Made by a program: the position numbers and the translations under genes
Shown: in pieces, positions 8,406 to 17,357 of the stretch
Position numbering within the stretch: position 1 is the stretch's first letter
How the letters are laid out: each line of letters begins with the position of its first letter
DNA from: JAICYJ01 sp963737445
Lineage (GTDB): Bacteria; Actinomycetota; Thermoleophilia; Gaiellales; JAICJC01
Length of the DNA: 64,000 nt
Direction: 5' to 3'
Assembly (NCBI GenBank): GCA_963737445.1
Contig: CAVTSO010000015.1
Location: forward strand, 186,001 to 250,000
Notes under the pieces: model-generated
The model's database searches: none
What the model was told of the DNA's origin: nothing
What the model saw: the letters and a program-made list of their open reading frames with translations, nothing else

Positions 8406-9379
8406 TGAGCGACGTGATGCAGGCGATGGTCCTCACCGAACCCGGCAAGCTCGAGTTGCAGACGGTCGACGCTCCGGTAGCCGGCGAGGGCAAGATCGTG
8501 ATCGAAGTGAGCGCTTGTGGCGTCTGCCGCACCGATCTGCAGATCTTCAAGGGTGACCTCCCTCTCCGAAAGGCGCCGCTGATTCCCGGCCACCAGATCG
8601 TGGGCCGCATCGTCGGCAGCGGGGAACGGGTGGGGCTCGCCTGGCTTTGGGGAGCTTGTGGTCACTGCAAGCAGTGTCTCGCGGGGCTGGAGAACCTCTG
8701 CGCGTTGGCGGAGTTCACCGGGTGGACGGTCAACGGTGGCTACGCCCAGCAGGTGGTCGCCCGCGAAGACTACGTGTACCCGCTGCCCGAAGACGTCAGC
8801 GACATCGACGCGGCGCCGCTGCTGTGCGCAGGGATCATCGGCTATCGAGCGCTCCGTCTGAGCGGGATCGCACCCGGCGGGATACTGGGGCTGTTCGGCT
8901 TCGGCTCATCCGCGCACCTCGCGATTCAGGTCGCCCGCCACTGGGGCTGTGAGGTGGCCGTGTTCTGCCACACAGAGCAAGAGCGTGAGCTTGCCGCCAC
9001 GCTGGGTGCCGTGTGGGTGGGCGGCTATGACGATCCGCCCCCGGCGCCGCTGGATGCGGCGGTGACCTTCGCGCCAATCGGATCGGTGGTGGTTTCGGCG
9101 CTGCGGGCGACCGGTCCGGGCGGCACCGTAGCCATCAATGCGATCCACCTCGACCGCGTCCCCGAGTTCTCCTACGACCTGCTGTGGCGGGAGCGGAGCC
9201 TGCGATCGGTCGCGAACTTCACCCGTGCCGATGCGCGGGCCTTCCTCGACCTGGCCGTTGAGATCCCGATCCGGCCCGAGACCACGGTGTTCGATCTCGC
9301 GAACGCCGGGAAAGCGCTGCGGGTGCTCGATGCGGGCGAGATCCGAGGCTCCGCCGTGCTGCGGATACCTCCGCCGTGA
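8402..9379 (+). CDS. Zinc-dependent alcohol dehydrogenase family protein
   Basis: 325-residue medium-chain dehydrogenase. The catalytic zinc region CGVCRTD has Cys42, followed by GHQ (His64; the usual Glu after His is Gln). The structural zinc cysteines are Cys86, 89, 92 and 100 in GACGHCKQCLAGLENLC. The nucleotide-binding turn is GLFGFGSSAHLA. It matches the short Zn-ADH branch that oxidises or reduces small alcohols or aldehydes with NAD(P). Its position between an ABC permease and a P-type ATPase with overlaps on both sides is unusual. In anoxia it could reoxidise NADH; this is inference. Confidence 0.88.
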   Translation: MMSDVMQAMVLTEPGKLELQTVDAPVAGEGKIVIEVSACGVCRTDLQIFKGDLPLRKAPLIPGHQIVGRIVGSGERVGLAWLWGACGHCKQCLAGLENLCALAEFTGWTVNGGYAQQVVAREDYVYPLPEDVSDIDAAPLLCAGIIGYRALRLSGIAPGGILGLFGFGSSAHLAIQVARHWGCEVAVFCHTEQERELAATLGAVWVGGYDDPPPAPLDAAVTFAPIGSVVVSALRATGPGGTVAINAIHLDRVPEFSYDLLWRERSLRSVANFTRADARAFLDLAVEIPIRPETTVFDLANAGKALRVLDAGEIRGSAVLRIPPP

Positions 9380-12027
9380 CAGCCGGCCAGGCCCCATCGG
9401 CGGCGGTGGCGCCGCCCGACGCCGCCTGGGCGAGCCGGTTGCCGGCGGAGGCGGTGCTCGACCGGCTGGGCACCGGTTCCGAGGGCCTGACCTCGGCGGA
9501 CGCGGCCCGTCGCCTGCTGACGTTCGGCGCGAACGTGCTGCTGACCCACCGCGTGACCGCGGTCGGCGTGCTCGCCCGGCAGCTGCGAAACCCGCTGCTG
9601 TTCCTGCTGCTCGGCGCGGCCGTGATCTCCGGGCTGACCGGCGACCCGGCCGATGCGGTGATCATCACGGCGATCCTGGCGCTCAGTGTCGGGCTCGGCT
9701 TCGTCAACGAGTACCGCTCCGAGCGGGCGGCTGTCGCCCTCCACGACAACATCCGCCATTTGACGCTGGCGCGGCGCGACGGCGCCGAGCGGCGCATCGA
9801 CGTCCGCGAACTCGTCCCCGGAGACATCGTCACGCTGGGCATCGGGAACGTCGTCCCGGCCGACATCCGGCTGCTGGAGGCGACGCGGTTCGAGTGCGAC
9901 GAGGCGGTGCTCACGGGCGAGTCGATGCCCGCCGCGAAGTCGGCGCATGCCGCGTCGGGCGATGAATCGGATCCCGTGCCGTCCACTTGCGCCTTCATGG
10001 GCACGATCGTGCACCAGGGATCGGCCCGCGGGGTGGTGGTCTCGACCGGATCGGCGACCGCGTTCGGCCGGATCGCGGTCGGGCTCGGCTCCCCGCCGGC
10101 CTACACGGCGTTCCAGATCGGGCTGAACGAGTTCTCGCGGCTGCTGGTCTGGATCGCGGGCATCCTCACCGTCTCGATCTTCGTCATCAACGTCGCCATG
10201 TCGAGACCGGTAATCGACGCCGTGCTGTTTTCGCTGGCGATCGCGATCGGGATCACCCCGCAGCTGCTACCGGCCATTGTCAGCGTCAGCCTCGCGGCGG
10301 GGTCGCGGGGGCTGGCGCGTCGCAGGGTGCTGGTCAAGCGCCTGGTGACGATCGAGGATCTCGGCAACATCCGGCTGCTCTTCACCGACAAGACCGGTAC
10401 GTTGACCGAGGGCACGATTACCTTCGACCGGTCGCTGGACGCGTCCGGTCGCACGTCGTCCAGGCCACTGACCCTCGGCCTGGTGTGCAATGAGTCGACT
10501 CTCACGCCCGACGGTCCGGTCGGCGGGAACATGCTCGACCAAGCACTATGGACGGCCGCCGGTGCCGAGAGCCTCGCCAGCGGCAAGGACGTCTATCAGC
10601 GACTCGGTCTGCTGCCGTTCGATCATGAGCGACAGCTCGTCTCAGTGACCGCCCGGGCTCCCGACGGAGCCGTCGCGCTCGTCACCAAGGGTGCTCCCGA
10701 GGCAGTGCTCAGCCGCTGCGCCGAGGTGCCCGGCCAGGCGGCGAGCACACTCGAGCGGCTGTTCGCCGAAGGCGCGCGTGTCGTGGCCATCGCGACGCGC
10801 GATTCGACAAGCGCCGATGCCCCTCGTCCCGAGGACGAGCGCGATCTGCACCTCGCAGGGTTCCTCGCCTTCACCGATCCGCCCAAGGCGGACGCGGGCG
10901 AGTCGATTGCCAAACTCGCGGCGCTGGGCGTTACTGTCAAGATCATCACCGGTGACAACGGCACGGTCGCCGCCAAGGTGTGCCGCGACATCGGCGTCGA
11001 GCTGAGCGGAGTGCTGAGTGGCGCGCAGATCGAGGCGCTGGACGACGATCAGCTGTCCGATGCGATCCCGGCGACGACCGTGTTCGCCCGGGTCAGTCCC
11101 GACCAGAAGTCCCGGATCATCAAAGTCGCCCGCAGGCGGGGCGACGACGTGGCCTTCCTCGGCGATGGCGTCAACGACGCGGTCGCGCTTCACGCGGCCG
11201 ACGTTGGCATCTCGGTCGACTCTGCCACCGACGTCGCCAAAGACGCGGCCGACATCGTCCTTCTCGACAAGAGCCTGGGAGTGCTCGCCGACGGCGTGGT
11301 CGAGGGTCGCCGGATCTTCGCCAACACGATGAAGTACGTGCTGATGGCGACCTCCTCGAACTTCGGCAACATGTTCAGCGCGGCCGGAGCGTCGCTCTTC
11401 CTATCGTTCCTGCCGATGCTGCCGTCCCAGATCCTGCTGAACAACCTGCTCTACGACGTGGGCCAGCTCGCGATCCCGACGGACAACGTCGATCCCGAGA
11501 CCGTCGCCCGTCCGGCGACCTGGGACATCGGGTTTGTTCGGCGCTTCATGTCGGTGTTCGGGCCGGTCAGCTCGATCTTCGACTTCCTCACCTTCTTCGT
11601 CATGCTGAGCGTGCTCCACGCCAGTCATGCCGAGTTCCGAAGCGGATGGTTTGTCGAATCGCTCGCCACCCAGACGCTGGTGGTGTTCCTGATCCGCACG
11701 CGCCGCGTCCCGTTCTTCCGTAGTACTCCCAGCCGGGCGATGATGATCACGCCGACCGCGATGGCAATCGTCGGGGCGATCCTGCCGTTTACGCCGGCGG
11801 CCGATCTGCTCGGCTTCGCGACGCTGCCGCTCGCGTTCTTCCTGATCCTGGTCGCCATGGTGCTGGCGTACCTTGGGCTGGTCGAGGTCGTCAAGAGCCG
11901 CTTCTACGCGCACGAGCAGCGGCGGGTGCGGCCACGGCGCGTGACAACCCACGAACAACGGCTCGCCCATCGCATCCGTCGCAGGGCCGGGCTGTTCGTC
12001 CGCCACGAGTTCGCGCATCTGCGGTAA
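9376..12027 (+). CDS. P-type ATPase, magnesium-transporter (MgtA-like) type
   Basis: 883 residues. Start GTG at 9376 overlaps the dehydrogenase stop (GTGA). It has the cation ATPase N-domain (GLTSADAARRLLTFGAN), actuator TGES, membrane motif GITPQLLPAIVSVSLAAG (close to the MgtA GLTPEMLP segment), DKTGTLT and hinge GDGVNDAVALHAADVGISV. In the hinge the usual DAPAL is DAVAL, also seen in MgtA relatives. About ten membrane helices are visible. Likely Mg2+ or another divalent cation uptake. It ends a four-gene coupled operon. Confidence 0.9.
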   Translation: MTAGQAPSAAVAPPDAAWASRLPAEAVLDRLGTGSEGLTSADAARRLLTFGANVLLTHRVTAVGVLARQLRNPLLFLLLGAAVISGLTGDPADAVIITAILALSVGLGFVNEYRSERAAVALHDNIRHLTLARRDGAERRIDVRELVPGDIVTLGIGNVVPADIRLLEATRFECDEAVLTGESMPAAKSAHAASGDESDPVPSTCAFMGTIVHQGSARGVVVSTGSATAFGRIAVGLGSPPAYTAFQIGLNEFSRLLVWIAGILTVSIFVINVAMSRPVIDAVLFSLAIAIGITPQLLPAIVSVSLAAGSRGLARRRVLVKRLVTIEDLGNIRLLFTDKTGTLTEGTITFDRSLDASGRTSSRPLTLGLVCNESTLTPDGPVGGNMLDQALWTAAGAESLASGKDVYQRLGLLPFDHERQLVSVTARAPDGAVALVTKGAPEAVLSRCAEVPGQAASTLERLFAEGARVVAIATRDSTSADAPRPEDERDLHLAGFLAFTDPPKADAGESIAKLAALGVTVKIITGDNGTVAAKVCRDIGVELSGVLSGAQIEALDDDQLSDAIPATTVFARVSPDQKSRIIKVARRRGDDVAFLGDGVNDAVALHAADVGISVDSATDVAKDAADIVLLDKSLGVLADGVVEGRRIFANTMKYVLMATSSNFGNMFSAAGASLFLSFLPMLPSQILLNNLLYDVGQLAIPTDNVDPETVARPATWDIGFVRRFMSVFGPVSSIFDFLTFFVMLSVLHASHAEFRSGWFVESLATQTLVVFLIRTRRVPFFRSTPSRAMMITPTAMAIVGAILPFTPAADLLGFATLPLAFFLILVAMVLAYLGLVEVVKSRFYAHEQRRVRPRRVTTHEQRLAHRIRRRAGLFVRHEFAHLR

Positions 12028-12031
12028 GCGG

Positions 12032-12586
12032 CTAGAACGACGCCGCAGGGTGGGCGAGCCGCCACCACGCGTCCAACTCCCCGCCCGACGTCAGATCCGG
12101 GTCGCGCAGATATTCCGCTCGGGTCAACCCCGGCACGACGTGGTGCCGCGCAGTTCCTTGGGTGGAGAACGGCGCGAGCAGTCCGACCATCCGCCCCGCG
12201 TAGACGGCCGCCTCCGTCGCTCCCTCCCACTGATACACGCCGCGGTAGATCCGCGTGTCGTCGTCCCCCAGCCACAGCTTCGAGCGGAAGCCGGGGAACC
12301 CGGCGAACAGCGGCGTGTGGATCAGGCACTCGTGGCGGAACCCGTCATGCAACAGGTCAACGTCGTCGAGGAACGCCAGCCGAAAGGCGATCACGAGCAG
12401 CGCCGGCTCGGCGCTCGCGGCATCGACGACGACCGTCTCCCGGATTACCCGCGACGTCGTCCCGTCCCTGAAGCTGAGCGTCATCCCCAGGCGGTCGGCC
12501 GGCCGCGCCAGGCAGTGCCGGGTCGCCATGCGCACCCATTCGCGCGCACATGCGGCGTAGTCCGCGATCGGGTCGAGGGTGCTCAT
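12032..12586 (-). CDS. Uncharacterised 184-aa protein in phosphoketolase operon
   Basis: No family is confidently recognised. The middle part GFRSKLWLGDDDTRIYRG then VYQWEGATEAAVYAGRM resembles the strand-helix layout of YdhR/ABM-type dimeric alpha/beta barrel proteins, which is only a weak hint. The start at 12586 overlaps the ackA stop (ATGA 12583-12586), so it is translated with acetate kinase. It is convergent with the Mg-ATPase gene, with 4 nt between the stops. Confidence 0.75.
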   Translation of the reverse strand: MSTLDPIADYAACAREWVRMATRHCLARPADRLGMTLSFRDGTTSRVIRETVVVDAASAEPALLVIAFRLAFLDDVDLLHDGFRHECLIHTPLFAGFPGFRSKLWLGDDDTRIYRGVYQWEGATEAAVYAGRMVGLLAPFSTQGTARHHVVPGLTRAEYLRDPDLTSGGELDAWWRLAHPAASF

Positions 12587-13692
12587 CGGGGGCCGTTCCC
12601 GCTGCCCAGCGCGCGGCGCACGCCGCGTGCGATCTCGATGTCCTCCCGCGCCCGGATCGCGAAGACGCGGACGAGGGCGTCCGCTGGGCCGATCTCAGCG
12701 TCGAGCTGTGCGGCGGCGTTTCGGTCGGGGTCGACCGCGATCCCCAGGAAGCCGAGGCCGTCCGCAGCGCGCGCGCGGATGCTACGCGCGTTCTCTCCGA
12801 CGCCGCCGGTGAAGACCAGCGCGTCGAGCCCGTCCATCGCGGATGCCATCGCCGCGATTCCGGCGCGGAGCCGGTGCAGGTAGACGGCCACGCCCAGCTC
12901 GGCGTTCGCGTCCCCGGCCTCCTCGGCCGCCAGCGCGTCTTCCATCTCGGCGATCCCAGTCAGGCCGAGCAGGCCGGAACGGTGCTCGAGTGCATCCTGG
13001 AGTTCGGAGGACGTCACGCCGGCGTGATCGATGAGCCAGAGCATTAGTCCGGGATCGACCGAGCCGGACCGGGTCGCCATCACCAATCCTTCGAGCGGTG
13101 TGAAACCCATCGTGGTATCGACCGACCTCCCGTCGGCGACGGCGGCCAGGGACGCGCCCGCGCCCAGATGGCAGGTGACGATCCGCATGGTTTCGATGGC
13201 CTGCCCGCCGAGCTCGGCCGCTCGAGTCGAGGCGTAGGCGTGGGAGAGCCCGTGGAAGCCGAACCGGCGGAGGTTCCACCGCGTGCGCCACTCGACCGGG
13301 AGGGCGTAGGTGGCGGCGGCGGCGGGGATGGATGCGTGAAAGGCGGTGTCGAAGCAGCCCACCTGTGGGATGCCGGGCAGCAGCCGGGCCACCACCTCCA
13401 GCGCACGAAGCGCCGCCGGCTGATGGAGCGGCGCGAGGTCGGCCAGCGCGTACAGTTGCCGGAGCACCGCGGCGTCGATCAGGGTGGGATCGACCAGCTC
13501 GCTGCCACCGTGGACGATGCGGTGGCCGACGGCGTCGACATGGCCGCCCCGCTCAAGCTCCGCGCGGAGCGTTGCCTCGTCCACCTGCCCGGGCTGGAGC
13601 GGGACGTCGGCCGCATGGTGCAGGTGGTCGTGCTCGTCGAGCAGCGACAGCTTGAGGCTGCTCGAGCCGGCGTTGACGACCAGGACCCGCAC
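12583..13692 (-). CDS. ackA: Acetate kinase
   Basis: Converts acetyl phosphate and ADP to acetate and ATP. At 369 residues it is shorter than the usual ~400. Motifs seen: N-terminal NAGSSSLKLSLLD (phosphate binding), GHRIVHGG, FDTAFHASIP, GFHGLSHAY, CHLGAGASLAAV, DTTMGFTPLEGL and TGGVGENARSIR. The gene directly follows phosphoketolase, whose product is its substrate, so the pair forms a substrate-level phosphorylation module. The stop of xfp and this start are adjacent. Confidence 0.95.
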   Translation of the reverse strand: MRVLVVNAGSSSLKLSLLDEHDHLHHAADVPLQPGQVDEATLRAELERGGHVDAVGHRIVHGGSELVDPTLIDAAVLRQLYALADLAPLHQPAALRALEVVARLLPGIPQVGCFDTAFHASIPAAAATYALPVEWRTRWNLRRFGFHGLSHAYASTRAAELGGQAIETMRIVTCHLGAGASLAAVADGRSVDTTMGFTPLEGLVMATRSGSVDPGLMLWLIDHAGVTSSELQDALEHRSGLLGLTGIAEMEDALAAEEAGDANAELGVAVYLHRLRAGIAAMASAMDGLDALVFTGGVGENARSIRARAADGLGFLGIAVDPDRNAAAQLDAEIGPADALVRVFAIRAREDIEIARGVRRALGSGNGPR

Positions 13693-16095
13693 TCAGCTGC
13701 CCACGGTATGCGGCCACGTCCAGTCGCGCACCTCGGGCGGATCGAGCCCCTCAATCCGCGTATGCGCCCGGCAGCGCAGGCGCTCGTCGGCGAGGCGCTG
13801 GCGAAGCTCCGCAGCGTGTGACCCCAGGCCCGGCACGCGGTCGATCACGTCCATCACCAGATGGAAGCGGTCGAGGTCGTTGAGCATGACCATGTCGAAC
13901 GGGGTGGTGGTCGTGCCCTCCTCTTTGTACCCACGAACGTGGAAGTTGAAGTGGTTGGTGCGCCGGTAGGTGAGCCGATGGATCAGCCAGGGATAGCCGT
14001 GATAGGCGAAAATGACCGGTTTGTTCGACGTGAACAAGGTGTCGAAGTCCCGGTCGGAAAGACCATGAGGATGTTCGCTGTCGGGCTCGAGCCGCATCAG
14101 ATCGACGACGTTCACGACGCGAACCTTCAAGTCCGGCAACTCGCGGCGGAGAATGTCGACAGCCGCCAGCGTCTCCAGAGTGGGCACGTCGCCGCAGCCG
14201 GCCATCACCACGTCCGGGTCGCCCTCGTCGTTTGAGGCCCACTCCCAGATGCCCAGCCCGCGTGTGCAGTGCATGATGGCCTCGTCGATCGACAGGTAGT
14301 TGAGCGCGAGCTGCTTGCCGGCGACGATCACGTTCACGTAGTGACGCGACTCCAGGCAGTGGGCGGCAACGGACAGGAGGCAGTTCGCGTCCGGCGGCAG
14401 GTAGACGCGAATGATCTCCGCCTTCTTGTTGACCACATGGTCGATGAAACCGGGGTCCTGGTGCGAGAAGCCGTTGTGGTCCTGCCGCCAGACGTGGGAG
14501 CTGAGCAGGTAGTTGAGGGAGGCGACCGGGCGCCGCCAGGGGATGCCGCGCGTCACCTTCAGCCACTTCGCGTGCTGGTTGAACATCGAGTCGACGACGT
14601 GGATGAACGCCTCGTAGCTGGTGAAGAGGCCGTGCCTGCCCGTCAGCAGATAGCCCTCGAGCCAGCCCTGGCACTGATGCTCGGACAGCACCTCCATCAC
14701 CCGGCCGCCGCGGGCGAGGTGGTCGTCGCCCTCGCGCAGAGAGGCGTCCCAGGCGCGGTCGGTGACCTCGAACACCGCCGACAGCCGGTTGGATGCCGTC
14801 TCGTCCGGCCCGAACAGGCGGAAGCGGCGGGGGTTGCGCGCGATCACGTCACGCAGGTAGCAGCCGAGCACCCGCGTCGCCTCGCTGAACGTCGTGGCCG
14901 GCGCCGGCACCTCGATCGCGTAGCACCGGAAATCTGGGAGGTCGAGCTCCTCGAGCAGCAGGCCGCCGTTGGCATGCGGGTTGGCGCTCATCCGCCGGCG
15001 TCCGCGCGGGGGGATGTCGGAAAGCTCGGGCACGAGCGCCCCCTCCTCGTCGAACAGTTCGTGCGGCCGGTAGCTGCGCAGCCACTCTTCGAGCTGCGCC
15101 AGGTGGCCCGGGTTCGTCCGCACCTCCGCCAGCGGCACCTGATGCGATCGCCAGGTTCCCTCCGCGGGCAGTCCATCCACCATCTTCGGGCCGGTCCAGC
15201 CCTTCGGCGTGCGCAGCACGATCATCGGCCACCGCGGTCGCTCGGTGCGTCCCTCGACGCGGGCCGCGTGCTGCAGCGACGAGATCTCGCCGGCCACCTC
15301 GTCCAGGACGCTGGCCATCCGCTCGTGCATGGGCCCCGGATCGTCGCCGTCCACCCAGTGCACGGTGTGGCCGTACCCCTCCAGCAGCGAGGTCAGCTCG
15401 CGGTCACCGATCCGTGCCAGCACCGTCGGGTTGGCGATCTTGTAGCCGTTCAGGTGCAGGATGGGGAGCACGACACCGTCGCCGACCGGGTCGAGGAACT
15501 TGTTGGAGTGCCAGCCGGTTGCCAGCGCGCCGGTCTCCGCCTCGCCGTCGCCGACGATGCAGCAGACGATGAGGTCGGGGTTGTCGAAGGCGGCCCCGTA
15601 GGCGTGCGAGAGCGAGTAGCCGAGCTCGCCGCCCTCATGGATCGATCCGGGCGTCTCGGGGGCCACGTGTGACGGAATGCCTCCGGGGAACGAGAACTGC
15701 CGGAACAGTTGGCGCAGGCCGGCCTCGTCGCGGCCGATGTGGGGATAGACCTCGCTGTACGTCCCCTCCAGGTAGGCGTTGGCGACGGCGGCAGGGCCGC
15801 CGTGGCCGGGCCCGATCACGTAGATCATGTCTAGATCGCGGCTGCGGATCAGCCGATTCAGGTGGGCGTAGATGAAGTTCAGCCCCGGAGTCGTGCCCCA
15901 GTGGCCGATCAGACGCGGCTTCACCTGGTCGGGCCGAAGCGGCTCTCGCAGGAGCGGGTTGTCGAGCAGGTAGATCTGGCCGACGGACACGTAGTTCGCG
16001 GCCCGCCAGTAGGCGTCGATCAGAGCGAGCTCGTCGCGGCTTGCGGCCGTGCCCTCTTGTTCGCGCGCGGCCTGCTGGGCGGAACGCTGGCTCAT
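13693..16095 (-). CDS. xfp: Phosphoketolase (xylulose-5-P / fructose-6-P)
   Basis: Thiamine-diphosphate enzyme that cleaves xylulose-5-phosphate (and often fructose-6-phosphate) to acetyl phosphate plus a shorter sugar phosphate. 800 residues, full length. Conserved blocks: IGHWGTTPGLNF, GPGHGGPAAVANAYLEG, SIHEGGELGYSLSHAYGA, the ThDP/Mg block GDGEAETGALATGW, EHQCQGWLEGYLLTGRHG and HDPG-type HQDPGFIDHV. Sugar specificity cannot be read from sequence. The operon continues into ackA and a gene of unknown function; upstream on the same strand is a decayed acyl-CoA synthetase gene. Confidence 0.97.
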   Translation of the reverse strand: MSQRSAQQAAREQEGTAASRDELALIDAYWRAANYVSVGQIYLLDNPLLREPLRPDQVKPRLIGHWGTTPGLNFIYAHLNRLIRSRDLDMIYVIGPGHGGPAAVANAYLEGTYSEVYPHIGRDEAGLRQLFRQFSFPGGIPSHVAPETPGSIHEGGELGYSLSHAYGAAFDNPDLIVCCIVGDGEAETGALATGWHSNKFLDPVGDGVVLPILHLNGYKIANPTVLARIGDRELTSLLEGYGHTVHWVDGDDPGPMHERMASVLDEVAGEISSLQHAARVEGRTERPRWPMIVLRTPKGWTGPKMVDGLPAEGTWRSHQVPLAEVRTNPGHLAQLEEWLRSYRPHELFDEEGALVPELSDIPPRGRRRMSANPHANGGLLLEELDLPDFRCYAIEVPAPATTFSEATRVLGCYLRDVIARNPRRFRLFGPDETASNRLSAVFEVTDRAWDASLREGDDHLARGGRVMEVLSEHQCQGWLEGYLLTGRHGLFTSYEAFIHVVDSMFNQHAKWLKVTRGIPWRRPVASLNYLLSSHVWRQDHNGFSHQDPGFIDHVVNKKAEIIRVYLPPDANCLLSVAAHCLESRHYVNVIVAGKQLALNYLSIDEAIMHCTRGLGIWEWASNDEGDPDVVMAGCGDVPTLETLAAVDILRRELPDLKVRVVNVVDLMRLEPDSEHPHGLSDRDFDTLFTSNKPVIFAYHGYPWLIHRLTYRRTNHFNFHVRGYKEEGTTTTPFDMVMLNDLDRFHLVMDVIDRVPGLGSHAAELRQRLADERLRCRAHTRIEGLDPPEVRDWTWPHTVGS

Positions 16096-16120
16096 TGCAT
16101 GACCCTCCTCGCGTCGATTG

Positions 16121-17168
16121 TTACCATGTCCGCACTGGCCCGAGCTGTGCCGGTGCCGCCCCGAGCCTGATCCGGGCGTCCACCGCCTGGCAAGCGTTCG
16201 CGCTGCAGATCACCGGGTTCAGGTCGAGCTCTGCGAGTTCGGGAACGTCGTCGGCAAGCTGGGCGACCCGGATCACGATCTCCACTGCGCCGTCGCAATC
16301 GGCAGGGGCAGCACCACGGAACCCGGCCAGCAGCTTGCCCGCCGCGCCCTCGGTGACCAGCGCTCTGGCCTCCGTCTCGGAGATCGGCGGCAGGGCAAAG
16401 CGCACGTCCTTCACCAGCTCGGCCATGACGCCGCCCAGACCGACGGCGACGACCGGACCGAAGGTGGGGTCGCGGACGGCGCCGACCAGCAGCTCGACGC
16501 CCGGATCGGCCATGCGCTGGACGATCACCGGCGTCCCGATCTTCGCGACCTCCTCGCGCACCCTCGCCGGCTCCTCAAGCCCGAGCGCTATCGCGCGCAG
16601 CTCGGTCTTGTGCACCCCGGGTCGAGCGATCTTCACGGCCACCGGATAGCCGAGATCCCCGGCCGCCTCCACAGCGGCCGCACGCGTGGTGGCGATGCGC
16701 TGTGTGGGACACGGGATCCCGTATGCCTCAAGCACCGTCTGCGTGTCATCCGGATCGAGCCAGACGTCATCCTCGTCAGCGAGTGCCGAGGCGACGATCC
16801 GCTCGACGACGTCGGTGTCGGCGGGTCGTCGCTCGGCGGGCGGCGCCACGGGTGCGTCTCGTAATCGGACGTACTCCACGGCTCTGGCCAGGGCGCCGGC
16901 TGCTGACTCGGGGTAGTCGACCTGCGTCCCCTCCGCTCAACACCGACGTAGGCGCCGGTGTTCGTCCAGTCGGGATCCAGGTGTCGTGTCAGAAAGGCCG
17001 TGTCGACGTCTGCCATCCCGTGGAAGCGCAGATACCGACTGCGCTCGCTGAGTTGGTTGAAGAACCGGCGAAGCGCCGCGGCGTCTGCCGGTCGCGGCGG
17101 ACGCAGACGCAGCGTTCGGCCGTCGCGCAGGATACCTCAAGTGAGGGCGCCACGACACGGACGGGCAT
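16121..17168 (-). pseudogene. Decayed GNAT acetyltransferase / ADP-forming acyl-CoA synthetase fusion
   Basis: Reading leftward, MPVRVVAPSLEV (start 17168) is followed by a 1-nt shift and an acetyltransferase segment with LRDGRTLRLRPPRPADAAAL and LSERSRYLRFHG, ending near GAYVGVE. At about 16925 it jumps, in another frame, to VDYPESAAGALARAVEY, the end of a CoA-ligase domain, and then an intact ATP-grasp domain (AYGIPCPTQR, GYPVAVKIARPGVHKTE, GVGGVMAEL-like VGLGGVMAELVKD, ELDLNPV). Intact relatives (Pat/PatZ-like proteins) are about 900 residues, so roughly 600 residues are missing. An ORF of 252 codons from GTG 16879 could still express the ATP-grasp part. Confidence 0.75.
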
Positions 17169-17357
17169 CACCACCGTGCGATCAGGGGCGTTGTCGAGGC
17201 GCTTCACGAGGAGATCATCGCGCACTGTGGCGTGGGTGCCATCCGTGCCCCCGCTGATTCCGAACTGCGGGTTCACACGAACCCGGAGGAGAACCCGCCG
17301 GGACGGTTCGGTGGAAACACCGATGCGCGTTGCCGCCACAGCAGAGACGCTGTGCTG

